A stretch of DNA of 64,000 bases, from positions 11,289,001 to 11,353,000 of the forward strand of contig OY987266.1 of the NCBI GenBank assembly GCA_963920665.1. The letters are read 5' to 3'. Positions 23,255 to 35,100 of the stretch are shown here, piece after piece. Each line of letters starts with the position of its first letter. The first letter of the stretch is position 1. A program made the position numbers and the translations under genes. The notes below the pieces were generated by a model. It was given only the letters and a program-made list of their open reading frames with translations. It ran no database searches and was not told the origin of the DNA. The stretch is from Straminergon stramineum. Lineage: Eukaryota > Streptophyta > Bryopsida > Hypnales > Calliergonaceae.

Positions 23255-23507
23255 TACACTAAATAGTGAAATTAGGTTGCCTTAACAATTAGGTTGCCTT
23301 ACCCCAAGAAAGTTACTTTACAAGCCATCAAAGTCAATACATATTTCTAAAAATATTTCCATTTGTACACATGGAGGTTCATGAGTCCCAAATATAGCGA
23401 TATGAAATTCAAAAGTAGTTCATTCTTGTACAGTAACTGTAAATATTTATTTAGTGTCGAATGTCGATAAATTAGTGAGGGGCAACCTAATTTCACTATT
23501 CAGTGTA
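23255..23507. mobile_element. TA-flanked MITE, family F copy 2
   Basis: A 253-bp element homologous to 11300-11551; ends CACTAAATAGTGAAATTAGG and, inverted, CCTAATTTCACTATTCAGTG, with TA on each side. The interior shares CAAGAAAGTTACTTTACAAG and AAATATTTATTTRGTGTC with copy 1. Confidence 0.7.
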
Positions 23508-24261
23508 GGTACTACTTCAACAACCTTCAATTACCTACCCTGGAAATCAACTCTTTAATAAATCAATAATACTTCACTAGTTCCCGTTCACAACACTGCG
23601 AGCGAGGTCAAAATTTTCTTAAAAATATAATAAAGTCGCAGAATTCAATTCAATTATTGGCCCGATCTTGGTAGTGAATTGATCGCTTCCCATGAAAATG
23701 CAGGAAAGAAATTTCATTCCTTAATCGCAAAAAAATTCCTTGTCAGAATGGCTAAAATCGATTAAAAACTCAAGCTCTACGCCCGCTAAATTTGATAGAC
23801 CGATTCAGATAGAAGCTAAAACCCTCAAACAGATCCCATTGTCTTCTAGACCCACCCACCCACCACCCGAACTAAGATGATAAAAAAAATTGAATACTCT
23901 TCTCGTAATTACATTAAAACTCGAAGAAATACGCAAATCGAAAGGAAATTGAAATGAAACTTTCACAGGGGTGGACAAACAAGATAAGAAGCTCCAAACG
24001 GAGCCAAAATTGGAGTGGACAAAAGGTGAGAGAGATCACAAGCAGGAAGAAAGGACTGCTACAGAGCGCCCGCGCTTGTAATCCGATTTGCTGCACCTGC
24101 GAAGATGATGCAATGCAGCAGCAGAGAGCACGGCAACAAGCTCATATGCGATTGTGGACTTGAGGGCGTCCGTTGGTCGGGTGAAGATTTTCATCCGCTT
24201 GATCAGGACGCCCGGAAGTGGCGACTGATGGTCGCGCGTTCGGTTTAGACTTCATTCATTC
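23508..24261. other. intergenic DNA of more balanced composition
   Basis: About 23580-24250 is less AT-rich and lacks repeat signatures I know. Short frames on both strands do not resemble known proteins. It may be an untranslated or promoter region, but no gene can be supported. Confidence 0.35.
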
Positions 24262-24491
24262 TTAACCCTTGAACGCCGGGCTGGTGACCGTGGAAATCAG
24301 CCATTTTGGAACCGTGTGACATCATCCACTTTAGAAAAAACAGAAATACTCATTGGGAATCAAACTATTGTAGAAGATCTTCCCTTTCCACCCCTAATTT
24401 CGAGGATGAATAGTTGCAATTTTGTCCTACACAAGAGAATTCCTTGTCATTCATCGGACAATAATCGTCCGCCACGTCATTCAAGGGTTAA
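24262..24491. mobile_element. TTAA-flanked MITE, family B copy 1
   Basis: A 230-bp element bounded by TTAACCCTTGAA and its exact inverse TTCAAGGGTTAA. The copy at 62286-62515 has exactly the same length and aligns throughout (shared CTTCCCTTTCCACCCCTAAT and GAGAATTCCTTGTCAT). The termini fit the same TTAA/CCC rule as family A. Confidence 0.7.
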
Positions 24492-24594
24492 GTGTCTCCG
24501 GACCTATTGTAAGGGAAAGAGGCTTTTGCTAGTTTGAGTAACATCATTCATTGTAGAATCTTTTTGCACATTCAAATTGTTTGACCTTTAACCC

Positions 24595-24798
24595 TTAACC
24601 CTTAAATATTGACATTTGTGTCCAATGGATGACTTCAATGTTGACTGTAGAAAAACAAAATGTACCTATTGGAGCAGTTTTGTTGACTACCTTGGTCATA
24701 GGGGTTTCATCCTTTAAGGATTAAAATATGTGGTCCCCATGACCAACAATGAAGTCATCCATTGACCACTTTTCAACTCAACGTCCTTCAAGGATTAA
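24595..24798. mobile_element. TTAA-flanked foldback MITE, family C
   Basis: About 204 bp, from TTAACCCTTAAATATTGAC to CCTTCAAGGATTAA. The ends are imperfect inverted repeats, and internally CCAATGGATGACTTCAATG is repeated inverted as CAATGAAGTCATCCATTG, so the whole unit can fold back. Two further TTAA strings just upstream make the left boundary ambiguous by 7 bp either way. Confidence 0.55.
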
Positions 24799-25616
24799 TA
24801 TGATTGTTTTGATTGTCTTCCAAGTAGACACAGTGAATTAGAGTAAAGTTAGTAATTGTCTTCCAAGGAGTTTAGTCCTGTGTTTTTCTCAAACTTTGGC
24901 TCCTGTTCCCACATTACACGATTAACTCTATTGAGTACAAAAAAAGTCCAGATCAATTGCCTCCCGTCCCTAAAAAGCAAACATAGTGATGCTTACATTC
25001 AGGTCTTGAAAATTAAAGAGAGCTCAAATTTGGTACACTGATTTGTCCTGAGCTCAAATCTGGTGAGTGCAAAATTTCTGTCCCCAACAAAATTAGCGTC
25101 ACTACGAGCTCTTACTTTTGTGGAAATTGGCACAACAGAGTAGTATTTCAGATCAGTGCCTCAACTAATCTATTTCTTCTACAAATACCGTGACTAACGC
25201 AAACTAGAGTCACACGCACGAATAGGACAAATCAGTGCAGAGGCATTCGGTCACAATGCCTGAAGTCTGACTACAGAAAATACCGTATCGTATTCTCAAT
25301 CACGAGGTCAACGTTTCATAATCACTGCCACTCAATCTTCCTCATCTAATGCCCATTTCCACTGGCGACTGTGCATCCGTTTGCCCTCTACACTGCAAGC
25401 AGTGGTCAGATCAGGTGCATATCCACTGATCCTAAACTATCAAATAAATAACCTTTGTTCTAACTATACCATACAGTAGTTGGTGATTTACAAGCTTTTA
25501 AAGCATACGCCTCCGAGGGAGAGAGCTATAAATATACATTCGCAGCAACAAGTTCGGCCACATAAATAGCAACTTGCTGTGGTAACCCAGCCAGCTCAGT
25601 ACTAGAAGGAAACTTG
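24799..25616. other. 3' flank of the RING-ligase gene
   Basis: No coding region is recognised. The right part is probably the 3' untranslated region of the minus-strand gene that ends at 25617; a polyadenylation site is not assigned. Confidence 0.4.
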
Positions 25617-28600
25617 TTATTGGGGTTGGCCACCATGGTGGAGAACGAGAGTGGATCGGTACAGCATGGCCAAGTAAAAAAGGACCATAATAATCACCAA
25701 CAAGTCGTCCAATAATCCCACCAATCCCACCACGCCTGTCCAGTCATCATCAAATCCAATAAGTTGCATGGAGATAATATATTCAATGCTAAACTTGGAA
25801 GTTTTCTCTACAAAGCCAAGGAATCTGACATTCGAAAGTTTAGCATGCACCGTGTACTGACCCTTTTTCAATAGTAACTCATCTAGTCATGCACTTGGTT
25901 GGACTAATTAGCAAGACTTGTTAGCAAGACTTGGCTAAATGTCTGTAACCACAGATCTTTGAATGGAAATGAGGTTGTCTTTTGTTACTTACAGCAGTCC
26001 ACAACCAACGACTTTGAAAATTACAAGTTATGAAAGAAATTATCTCAACAGATCTGACTCTTGGAACCGAATCAATTTCTCCACAACATATATCTCCCAA
26101 AAATCACACATGTACATAATTCAAAGGGCTTAAAGTGACACAAATAGTATCTTCTACTCTAGAACCTTCATACTACAGTCCTTCTGTTGGTAATAGCTAT
26201 GAACAAAGAGGACATACCTTCGGGAATGACATCAAGCGGAGAGAATACATATACTGCCAGCAAAACCAACTGCGCACAAGACAAGTGTTAGGGTCTAGGA
26301 AAACATAATCTGCTGGAACGAAGAAACGTGAACCGGAAAGGAACAAAACAGTGATCGAAGAGTGAAGTTAAGATCGAATTGAGACGTAAGTTGTACGCTC
26401 CAGAAGATTTACTATGACATACAAAGAAGAGGATCCGTGTCCGGTGAACAAGAGGAATGGCTCGTTGTGGATCCATCAATTCCCCAACCATTCGTCGAAG
26501 CAGTAGAGGCATATCCCGAACTCTCTGCAAAAACATACTAATGTCAGAAAAAACTACGTATTTCAAACCAAATTACCACCCAGTCAAGATTTAGAGGAAA
26601 ACCAATTCAATGAACAGTACTCACACAGAAGTGATAGAATTACAAACATTATAAAAAAATTTAAAAAATCCTCGACTTAACAAACTTGACTCTAGGGATT
26701 AACCGTAATTCAGCATTCTGCATTTGCAGAGACGAAAATGCACTACTCTAAGTGACCAAAACAGGCCAAATTCAACATTGACGCTGAAGTAAAGAATGAG
26801 TACCTGCATAAAACTGACGGGACCACCCCCAAAAATACGATTATACTTAGCAAGGTCACGCATGATCCGCTCCACCTCAGGATCATTTTGCTGATCCTCT
26901 GAAATCTCAGTTGGGATAAGTAGGGTGATAGCACGCCTACATATGGGACACCTGCAAGGTTGCAGCACTGAGCTATGTTGCCAAACCCTCAATATACATT
27001 CTCCTGCCACGTTGGTATTAACAGCCATATCAGACGAGAAGTTAAGGAGGTTTCAAAAGGATGACCTAAGGTAACACAAATTCAGAAATCCAAGAACGTA
27101 TTGGTTGCTAATCATCCTAATACCTTGCGAACATCTGGGAGAGCAAAATGAAAGAGTAGCAGAAGACAAAGACCAGGATTTTCAGTATAACTAGACTATT
27201 CCGAGAACTGATCCATAAAGAGAACCATTTCTATAATTCATAGAGAGGCCTCACAATGGTCACAGTCCCTATGGTCACAATCATCATACAGAGGCCTCCC
27301 TATGCGTCATTAAAAGGCTCTGTATGATAGCTATAACCATAGTGACACCTCGTGAATAATAGTGAATATTCTCTTTACGATGTTGTCTAAAATTCCCTGA
27401 AACGGTTCAATTTTACTGAAAACGCTGTTTGAAAAGAAGAGCTAAACAAACACTCATGAATAGGAGAACACATCAACCGAATCATTACACATATATGAAA
27501 GACAACTTCATTGCAAAAATAATTCTCAGTCTGACATAGGGTGTAGAACTTGGAACTTGAAATAGCGAGGAACTCACCACAAAACCAATGGGCACAATTG
27601 GCCTGACAAGGCAATGTAAAGGAATCATGGCACACCGAACAACAGTCGTTGTCAGGGGGCGCTTCCATGTGGCGCGCAGCGAAGCTGCTGCTGCTCGTGG
27701 TGCGCTCCAGTGGTGGAGCGAGATCACCACGGCCTCCGAGAGGCTCCCTCGTCGCCACACTGCCCCCCCAAAGGCTCCCAATCCACAGCCGAACCACGTA
27801 CACCCCCTGCTTCAAAAAACTCAGCGACTGCCTGCATTCATTGGATCACAATTGTCACTTTCAGCTTCTGAGCATCAAGGAACCTTTTGTGCTCCTACTA
27901 CGAGCTCATTCGTTCTGAATGTGTTGCAGATGGCGGGTAAGTATGGAGGTTGCTCAAAGAGTTCGGCCTTCCTTAAATTAAAAAGTGCAGTACTCGTTGA
28001 GAAACAGAAGAATTTCAAGTAGGCTAAGGTCGAATTTGAACCATCATTCTAGGATAGGTCACCATTGCCACTCTCAGCTTCTGAGCATCAAGTAACCTTT
28101 TGTCCTACCACTAATAGCTTGTTCGATCTGACCGTATTGCAGATGACGGGTAAGTACGGAGGCTGACCAAAGGGTTTGACCTTCCTTATCTAAAAAGTGC
28201 AGTATTGGCTGAGAAACAGTAGAATTTTTCATGTAGGCTAAGGACGGATTTAAACCATCTTTCTAGGATTTGCGACACGTCTCCAGCCACTACAACTCAT
28301 GAGCCACTTGAGCGCAAGTCAGAACTGCCAAATTGGATGAGAAATTCCTTGAAGAATTCAGTGCCAAAGTAGCACAAGTGGCGGCTGCTTCTATATCTAC
28401 TGGAGTTGGAATAAACCATTTGAGAGGCTTCAAGAAAAGGTAACAGAATTGAGAAAGAAGACATCATACCCTAAAATTTGAACGACAGAAAATATTTTTT
28501 CAATGCTACAATAATCGACTGTTAGCTTCCAAAGTGGACTTTTAATTTCCAGCTTGGGCACTTAGGGGTTCAGATGACCATTCTGCGATCCAAATTGCTT

Positions 28601-29447
28601 TCAATGACCTTCAGAAGTGGCGGTAGCGACATATCACTACAATTACGAAAGTCACCATCACTCATAATCTTACGAAAATCAGTCATGAATCCAAGGTTCT
28701 CAGCGACGTTACTGATTCCAGTCAACGACCAAACTTTTGAAATTGAGAAGAAGGAATTCCGGTGACAAGAACTCCAAGTTTAGTTTGCGTCTCTCGTGAG
28801 CAGATAATCACATGCCGGAAACTGATGTAATTCCTAAAAATGCAAGAAAACGTCTCTGGTACTGGGCCAAGTCCAATCACATGCCAATCCAACGAGGAGA
28901 GACGATCTCAGACCAGTAGTCATTCTAATCTACCAAGGCGCCGAAGTTCGCAAAGTAAACTTTCGAACAATAAGCACGCAAACATTTGTCAAACAAATAA
29001 TCTCTACCGACAAACCCTAGAAAGAGCAGGACCACAAATTGATCCCCCAAACCTTCAGCGAAAGTCCAAGAATGTAAAATTAGGGTTACCCGCGATCCAA
29101 TTCCCCAACACCAGATCCCAATTCTTCCTCTCGAATTCAAACGTTTCGAGATCACACGCACGACACACAGCACCCTGGCACTAGATCGCATCATCTCCTA
29201 CCCATTGCAACCACAAGAACCTACTTCCTCCCCTCACCACTGCCCCAAACCAACCCAACCCAATGCGAATTCAAACCCTAAAATCATACAGACAAACAAA
29301 TCATCCACCAAAACCATCGAAACCACCCCATGAGCGACTCACTCACTCACTCACTCACCCCAGCGAAGAACGGCACAGGAACACAACGGAAGCAACGACC
29401 AGCGCTGTGTAAAGCAACTCATCGCCCACCCCGTCTATAATGGGCAT
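25617..29447 (-). CDS. RNF170-like membrane RING E3 ubiquitin ligase
   Basis: Modelled exons, in transcript order: 29447-29359, 27831-27578, 27003-26804, 26524-26423, 26269-26218, 25735-25617. All junctions are GT-AG with matching phase; 816 nt, 271 residues. Residues 1-29 carry IDGVGDELL followed by a hydrophobic helix, equivalent to the N-terminal membrane segment of animal RNF170. The RING is C3HC4: Cys94, Cys97, Cys109, His111, Cys114, Cys117, Cys133, Cys136. A conserved helical region (RDMPLLLRRM) follows, then a DUF1232-type hydrophobic pair from about 216 (FSPLDVIPEG; GLLDDLLVII). The family consists of ER-membrane E3 ligases; animal RNF170 acts in ER-associated degradation, while the plant substrates are unknown to me. 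The N-terminal exon is supported by motif and phase even though intron 1 is 1.5 kb. The acceptor of exon 2 is the least certain junction. Confidence 0.88.
27848..28270. repeat. ~210-bp tandem duplication inside intron 1 of the RING-ligase gene
   Basis: Two adjacent diverged copies, about 27848-28055 and 28060-28270. Both contain TTCTGAGCATCAAG, CCTTTTGT, TTGCAGATGRCGGGTAAGTA, GACCTTCCTT-like and AAAAAGTGCAGTA, GAGAAACAG and GTAGGCTAAGG. Each copy keeps, on the plus strand, an acceptor-like TTGCAG followed within a few bases by a donor-like GGTAAGTA. Confidence 0.75.
28320..28441 (+). other. exon-like fragment, plus strand, in the RING-ligase intron
   Basis: An open stretch reads DEKFLEEFSAKVAQVAAAS and HLRGFKKR and ends at a donor-like AAAAG|GTAACA. 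It looks more like coding sequence than the surroundings and runs opposite to the host gene. I do not recognise the protein. It may be a captured gene fragment or chance. Confidence 0.25.
29338..29358. repeat. GAGT/CACT microsatellite at a splice donor
   Basis: About five CACT units on the plus strand. On the minus (coding) strand this is a run of GTGA units beginning exactly at the donor of intron 1 of the RING-ligase gene, so several overlapping GTGAGT donors are available in a row. Confidence 0.75.
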
Positions 29448-30181
29448 CGTCTGTGGGTGGTCCGATCCGCCCCAAACCACCTCCAACGACCACCAACACT
29501 TCCACCCCTCCAGCCAGCACTTGTACGCCCCAAATTTGCATACACCAATCCGTCTCTCGCCCGGCAGATTCGCGAACTCGGCAAGAACAGAAATTCTCCC
29601 CAGCAGCAGCAACAGCAAATTCGGGACGCAGTCCACAACATGGGTAACTACGCCGAAAAGAAGGAGAGAATTCACCGTCTGCCGTCCTCGGATGCGTGAT
29701 CGACTGTGTTGGGTTGCAAGTGACGACGATGGCGGGCGGATTGATGAGACGGAGGAGGATCTGACTGAGTATACGGAGATGGGAGGATCATGGCAAGCGC
29801 GATGAAGCTTCGGCTCGTAATACAGTAATCTGGGTGGTGCCACCGCTGGCTGGAGGGTGATGCGGTGGCTGCCGGATTCGAAATACGCAGGAACGCATGG
29901 CCTCCTTGGTTGCCACGTTGGGGATGCTCGGATTCGTCCTGTGAAGGTCGACCTTTCCTAATTCTGTTATCATCATGTACTGGGAGTAAACATTTTTAAT
30001 ATGAAATGTAATGTAATGTAAGCTGTCGGTACATGAGGGACGGAAGTAGAGATATGGCGGTTGTAGGTTGGTGTATCATTGGATATGTTCGCACTTGGTG
30101 TTAGGGGTGATGTTTGCTATGTGAATCTGGTCCAGAAGTAGGTCTAAATTTGTTCCTAAGATCCTCACGAATTCAACACTC
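29448..30181. other. promoter-side flank of the RING-ligase gene
   Basis: About 29448-29950 is the most GC-rich non-repetitive stretch nearby and lies just upstream of the start codon, so it probably holds the promoter and 5' untranslated region. Open frames on both strands here (such as 29440-29805 plus) look like composition artefacts. I cannot assign a TATA box. Confidence 0.4.
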
Positions 30182-30480
30182 TTCACCCCTTAAAGCGGAC
30201 CAAATAGAGTTTTTTTGGCAACATAGCGATTTTGGTCAAACTACTACTTGCAGAATAATGCATATTTGTTCATGAAAATTTGAGAGGATGTGTGCTCAAG
30301 GAGTATCTTCAAGGGGCAAAAATTTTCAAACCGATTTGATTTATGGAAAAAAAGTTATTAGGGGAGAAGTGGTTTTGTTTGATCTCAGGGTAGGACGTGC
30401 ACAACCATTTACACTAGGGCTGAAATTTTCTAATCTTGCCCAAACGGTGAGGGGGATATCTCAAGGTAGGGATCCATGAT
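30182..30480. mobile_element. diverged relative of TTAA family A (left part)
   Basis: Begins TTCACCCCTTAAAG, which differs from the family A end by a mutated TTAA and an extra base. It then shares GGACCAAAT, TTTTTTGGCAACATAGCGAT, and later GTGTGCTCAAGGAGTA and AAAAAAGTTATT. Homology fades after about 30.4 kb and no right terminus is recognised. Confidence 0.5.
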
Positions 30481-32149
30481 CACTGTAAAATGGGTCAGGT
30501 GCTACAGCAAGCCATCTCTACCATCTCCATCCACTTCCCCTCTTTCTAAGCTCTCCATGTTAAAGTTTTGGGGTGGTTGGGAATCTCTCCAAATTGGTTA
30601 GAGCCAAAAAAGGGGGGTGAGTTCCAGAACCCAGCATTTGAGGGTTGCCCTGAATAGTGAACCATACTTAGAACACTGTGACTGAATTTTTAGCACTACA
30701 TTGAGGGATTTTGTTATTTTCTTGCAAGGATCATTCCTTGTAGTCAAGTAAGTGCACATCTATACATCCACCATTCATATTTTTGATTGGAGGTCATTTG
30801 AATGAAAAATTCCTTGATTGAAAAAATGCAAGTGTATGCAATTTTTGCCAAACCTATGCCTACAATCATGCAATTTTGCATATGTTCCACAATTGTGATG
30901 ACATTGAAATTTTTTTGAGAATGTTCCTAACTCATATGAGCATCCTATTCCAAAGAGTAACCATCAAAATCAAATTGTATACATGGAAAATTTAGTAGTC
31001 TAAGTGCAGTTGCTCGGAATTTTTACAATGAAAAAAAAAGAAATTACAACTTTGAACCTTTAGATCTCACTCAATTAAAGGAATTTACAAGTGAAAATTG
31101 GTAGGTAGGTTAATAGTGAAGGCAAGTTCAAGATGTTACAGTTGGAAACTAAAAAATATTTGTCTTTTATTGTCCACTCTTCACAATAGACAAACAACCC
31201 TTTTTTGATTACTTTCTTCTAAAACACTCCCAATACATTTAGAGTTAGGGTTGCTATTTTGTGAGCCTGTGAGCGTAAAAGTGTGAGCTACGAGTGTAGA
31301 TTTTCTTATGTTGAAAATTGATGAGGTACCTATGACTATGGACTTCAAAATAAAGACTTCACCTTGTACTACAGGATGAAAAAAATAAATGGTCATTAAA
31401 TTTTTTTTATCTTCATGGTAATTCAGTTCATTTGTAGTGAAATTTATTACAAATTCTCTTGTTATAGTTGAGGATATTTATAAAAAAAGATACTTAATCC
31501 ACAAATCACTATTGTAGTGCATTTTGGCTAGTTTTTACTGTTTATTGATGATAATTTCGTCCAATAAAATGATGCCTTTTTAATGTTATTTAGCAACTAA
31601 TGAAATGTAGCTTCAAAAATGCAATTTTGACTCCAACTCGTGTGGCCTAGAAAAATTTGAAATTGAAATGCTACCAAAAAGAGAAATAGACTTGGTTGCA
31701 TTCTATGACATTTGACAATAGAATTGTATGTAGGGTGAATTTTCTTTATTTTCTTTGTTCATAATACATAATAATATAGAATTCTGGGGTATGCAAAAAT
31801 ATCACTACTTGTTGACATATGACATCACCTCCAAATCATAAACAAATTTGTTTTACTCATATGTGGTAGTCTAATGGTAGGAAACAAAGTGATAATCAAC
31901 AAGCCTTTGAATCATTGGTCATTAATTCCTCCTAGCAAGGATAAATGATAAATGAACTACACATTTAGCAACACTATGTTATTGTGAACCAAATATCATT
32001 TATAATCCCTTAAATTTTTGAAAATAGAGGAAGCTAGGAACATAACAACTTCAAATACATAGAATACTGCTTATTGAATTACCAAAACAATATATAATGA
32101 ACGATAAAATAAAATCCAATAAGTGCAATGCAACTAAAAATAGACTCAC
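30481..32149. other. AT-rich intergenic DNA
   Basis: No gene, RNA or transposon end is recognised in this stretch. Short frames on both strands show no family resemblance. Confidence 0.45.
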
Positions 32150-35100
32150 ATAGAAAACATAGACATAGACTGAGAGTGGCCACTACTAGTAGTTGATGAT
32201 GACTCTGTGTTTGATTCTAAGGCTATCACATCTATAAACTGCATAACCATAGGATCTAAAGAATTCAACTTTTCATGTATAGGAAAATTTTGAGTAGATG
32301 CCAATGTTGAAGCTAAAGTCTCTACATATGATGGCAATACATAGGACTTCTTTGGATTTGGAAAAAACTGAGGTAAAGTGAAAAAAGGTCGATGAGCTAC
32401 CCAATTTAAAATCATGATGCAAATACATAACAAAGGATTAGAAATGATTTCAATATTAAATTCATGATGAAACAAATGTGCAATGTAAATGTAAACAAAA
32501 TTTAAACAATGTTCTAGAGGTACACTTACAAATTGGAAAAAAATTCTAGACAAAGATAGACTTACTTATTGAAACAAGATTTCTTAACAATGTGGGGAAC
32601 TTCAACTTCCACTGCATCTTCATCGTCAGATTGCAAAATGACTATTTTGATTAGTGTTGGAACATCTGGAAGAGAACGAATCATTGGAGCCAAAATGGCC
32701 TCAAAAATGGCCTTGTCTTCTTCAAGTGCAACTATATGTCTATTCACAATCCTGCAAGCATGGATGGAGGCCCCTAATAAGAAGAACATCCAAACATCAA
32801 TTGTTAGAAAAATGGTGGGAGAATTGAAAGAGAATATGTAAATGAAGATTACGAAAATAGATGGGGAAGGCAATTGAATTTACCAGTTCTTGTAGTACAG
32901 TCTAAAATAATGTCATTTGGAAGTGATGATGCTTCTATCAACATCTACAAGAATCGCGGATCCTTTTCTCGTGCCCTCTCCAAGGCTTGGAATTGTGATC
33001 TATGGTCAAAGTCTCCAATTTGGTGAAATTCTAAAGGATGTCATCTAAGGCAACATCCACCCCTAATTTCTTCAAGCTTGGGCATGGCTGAAATTGAAAC
33101 TTTGAAGGACCAACATGAGGCAAGTTCTTTACAAAAAACAAAATACCAAGGCGCTTAGTCTACAAAAATGAAGAGATATGATGATGGTTAGTCTATAATG
33201 TATGCATAATTGGATACTATTAGATTACTTGAAAGGTAGAACAAATAGAAAGATCTCACATCATACAATTGAAAACCAATATAAACATACAACACCTTGC
33301 ATTGGAATTGAAAGTGAAATATTCAACAAAAAAATGTATATAAAAAACTAACTACATTCTAAACCAAATGAACAAATGAATATATTGTTCTGGAAGGAGA
33401 AATAGGTGAGGCCAAATGTAACTAGTTCATTCCCCACCAATCCTTCATCTTCTCAAAATAATATGTAGTGGCATACTCGCAAATGGTGGCCTTTGCAATA
33501 GCCTTCAAAGGAAAAATAAGGATAAGAGCTCTATCATCATACAAATGACCATCAACAAACTCAAAAACTGCCTCTAGCCCTAGAGGGTTGTCCATGTTCC
33601 ACTTAGGCACGTTGGTTGCAGGCACTGACAAATTAGGGATAGGCAAACCCTCTGGAACATTGGCAATAATAAGATCAATGCGCGGTTTCTCACTTGTAAC
33701 TCCTTTGAAGAAGCATTGCTTTACCTTTTTGTGCTACAATAGAATTATTATAGTTAGAAAAACAAAGAAATGAAGTCAAAAAATAAAATCATAGGAAATT
33801 TATCAAGGAAAGGGAAGTTGCTAACCTCATCAATAAATTTGATGATGTCGTGGTACACTTGGGGTAGAGGATCAGCCAACACATGTACTAGAGAATGATT
33901 AAGAATGAGCTCATCGATAAAAATGTCTAAATCATTCAAAAACTCCATAGCTAATGGACCATGCAACATCCCACCATCATTGAGTGAAACATAATTAGTA
34001 TCACGTTTGGTGCCTCGTGAGAAAGATTGCACGTGTTGGGATTCCTTGTCTTTAGTAGATGAAGGTGGAATTTGTTGCTTCATAATCTTGCCCCTAGCCT
34101 TCTTAGCTGCTAAAGCCTCTTCACTCTCAACTAGTTACATGGCTTTCTTTGTGATTCTCTCCTTAGCCTTATCCACAGCTTTAGAGTTTTTCAATGCTTT
34201 CTTCTTGTCAACCTCATCCCTCTTCTTCATCACTTTTGCTTTTGCATCTTCATCAAGACCAACAAACTTGTCAATTTCTTCCACAACCTCATGAGAATTG
34301 ATAGAACGCTTGAGGTCCTCCTCTAGCAGTGGCGTGAACTTTAGTGGGCAATCCAAATACCATGCACTTGATTTGAGGTGCAAACTAGTCCACCACCTCA
34401 ACTGAGATGCTTAGAACATGCAATGCTCAGAAGAAACATCCAACCATGTTCCTAAAAATGGAGGAAGATCACGCTTCGGGATTGCTCTTTTTGGTAACAT
34501 CTCATGTTTAAAATACCTGTAGAAACAAAAAATGTTATTAAAAAAAATGTCATGTAGCTAAGAAATGAGTAATTCACCTAACCATAAAACAAGGAAAACA
34601 TGAAAGTAGAATATATACCTGTAAATCACACGATTTACAACTAGATCACTACCCTTGTGCTTCTTGAAGTCATTTGACTTCCTAAAGACATCATGCCCCC
34701 TGAAATGCATCATGAATGCATGGTCCCAAATGCAGATTTGCCATCCCTCAACATAATATGGAAAACTCTCTGGTTCTTGGAGAGAATCCATGGACAACGT
34801 TAGCTCATCCTTCTTTGCAACGTTCTCGAACATTTCATTCCCCACCTCTTCAATCTGCACAATAGAAAAAGAAAAATAGTCACATACAAATATCTTTGGT
34901 ATCCAATTGATAATGTCATCTATTACATAACAGAACTATAAGGCATTGAGCAGCACTTACCCTTGCATACCAGGAGGCCTTTGCCAAGAATGACTTTAAT
35001 TCATTTTCTCCAACTGCCTTCAATGGGAACCTTCTAGCCTCTCTTGTTTGAATTGAAGAATTCCACTATTGCAGCCACTTCACCTTTTGCTCACTACTGA

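Noticed and set aside
27578..27668. Start of the RING protein at the ATG just before the RING
   Set aside because: A phase-matched upstream exon with the family's N-terminal membrane segment gives a 271-residue protein of the expected size, so the short form was not chosen.
29355..29843. 162-codon minus-strand open frame
   Set aside because: Only its last 29 codons, from the ATG at 29447, make sense as exon 1 of the RNF170-like gene; the upstream part is treated as leader.
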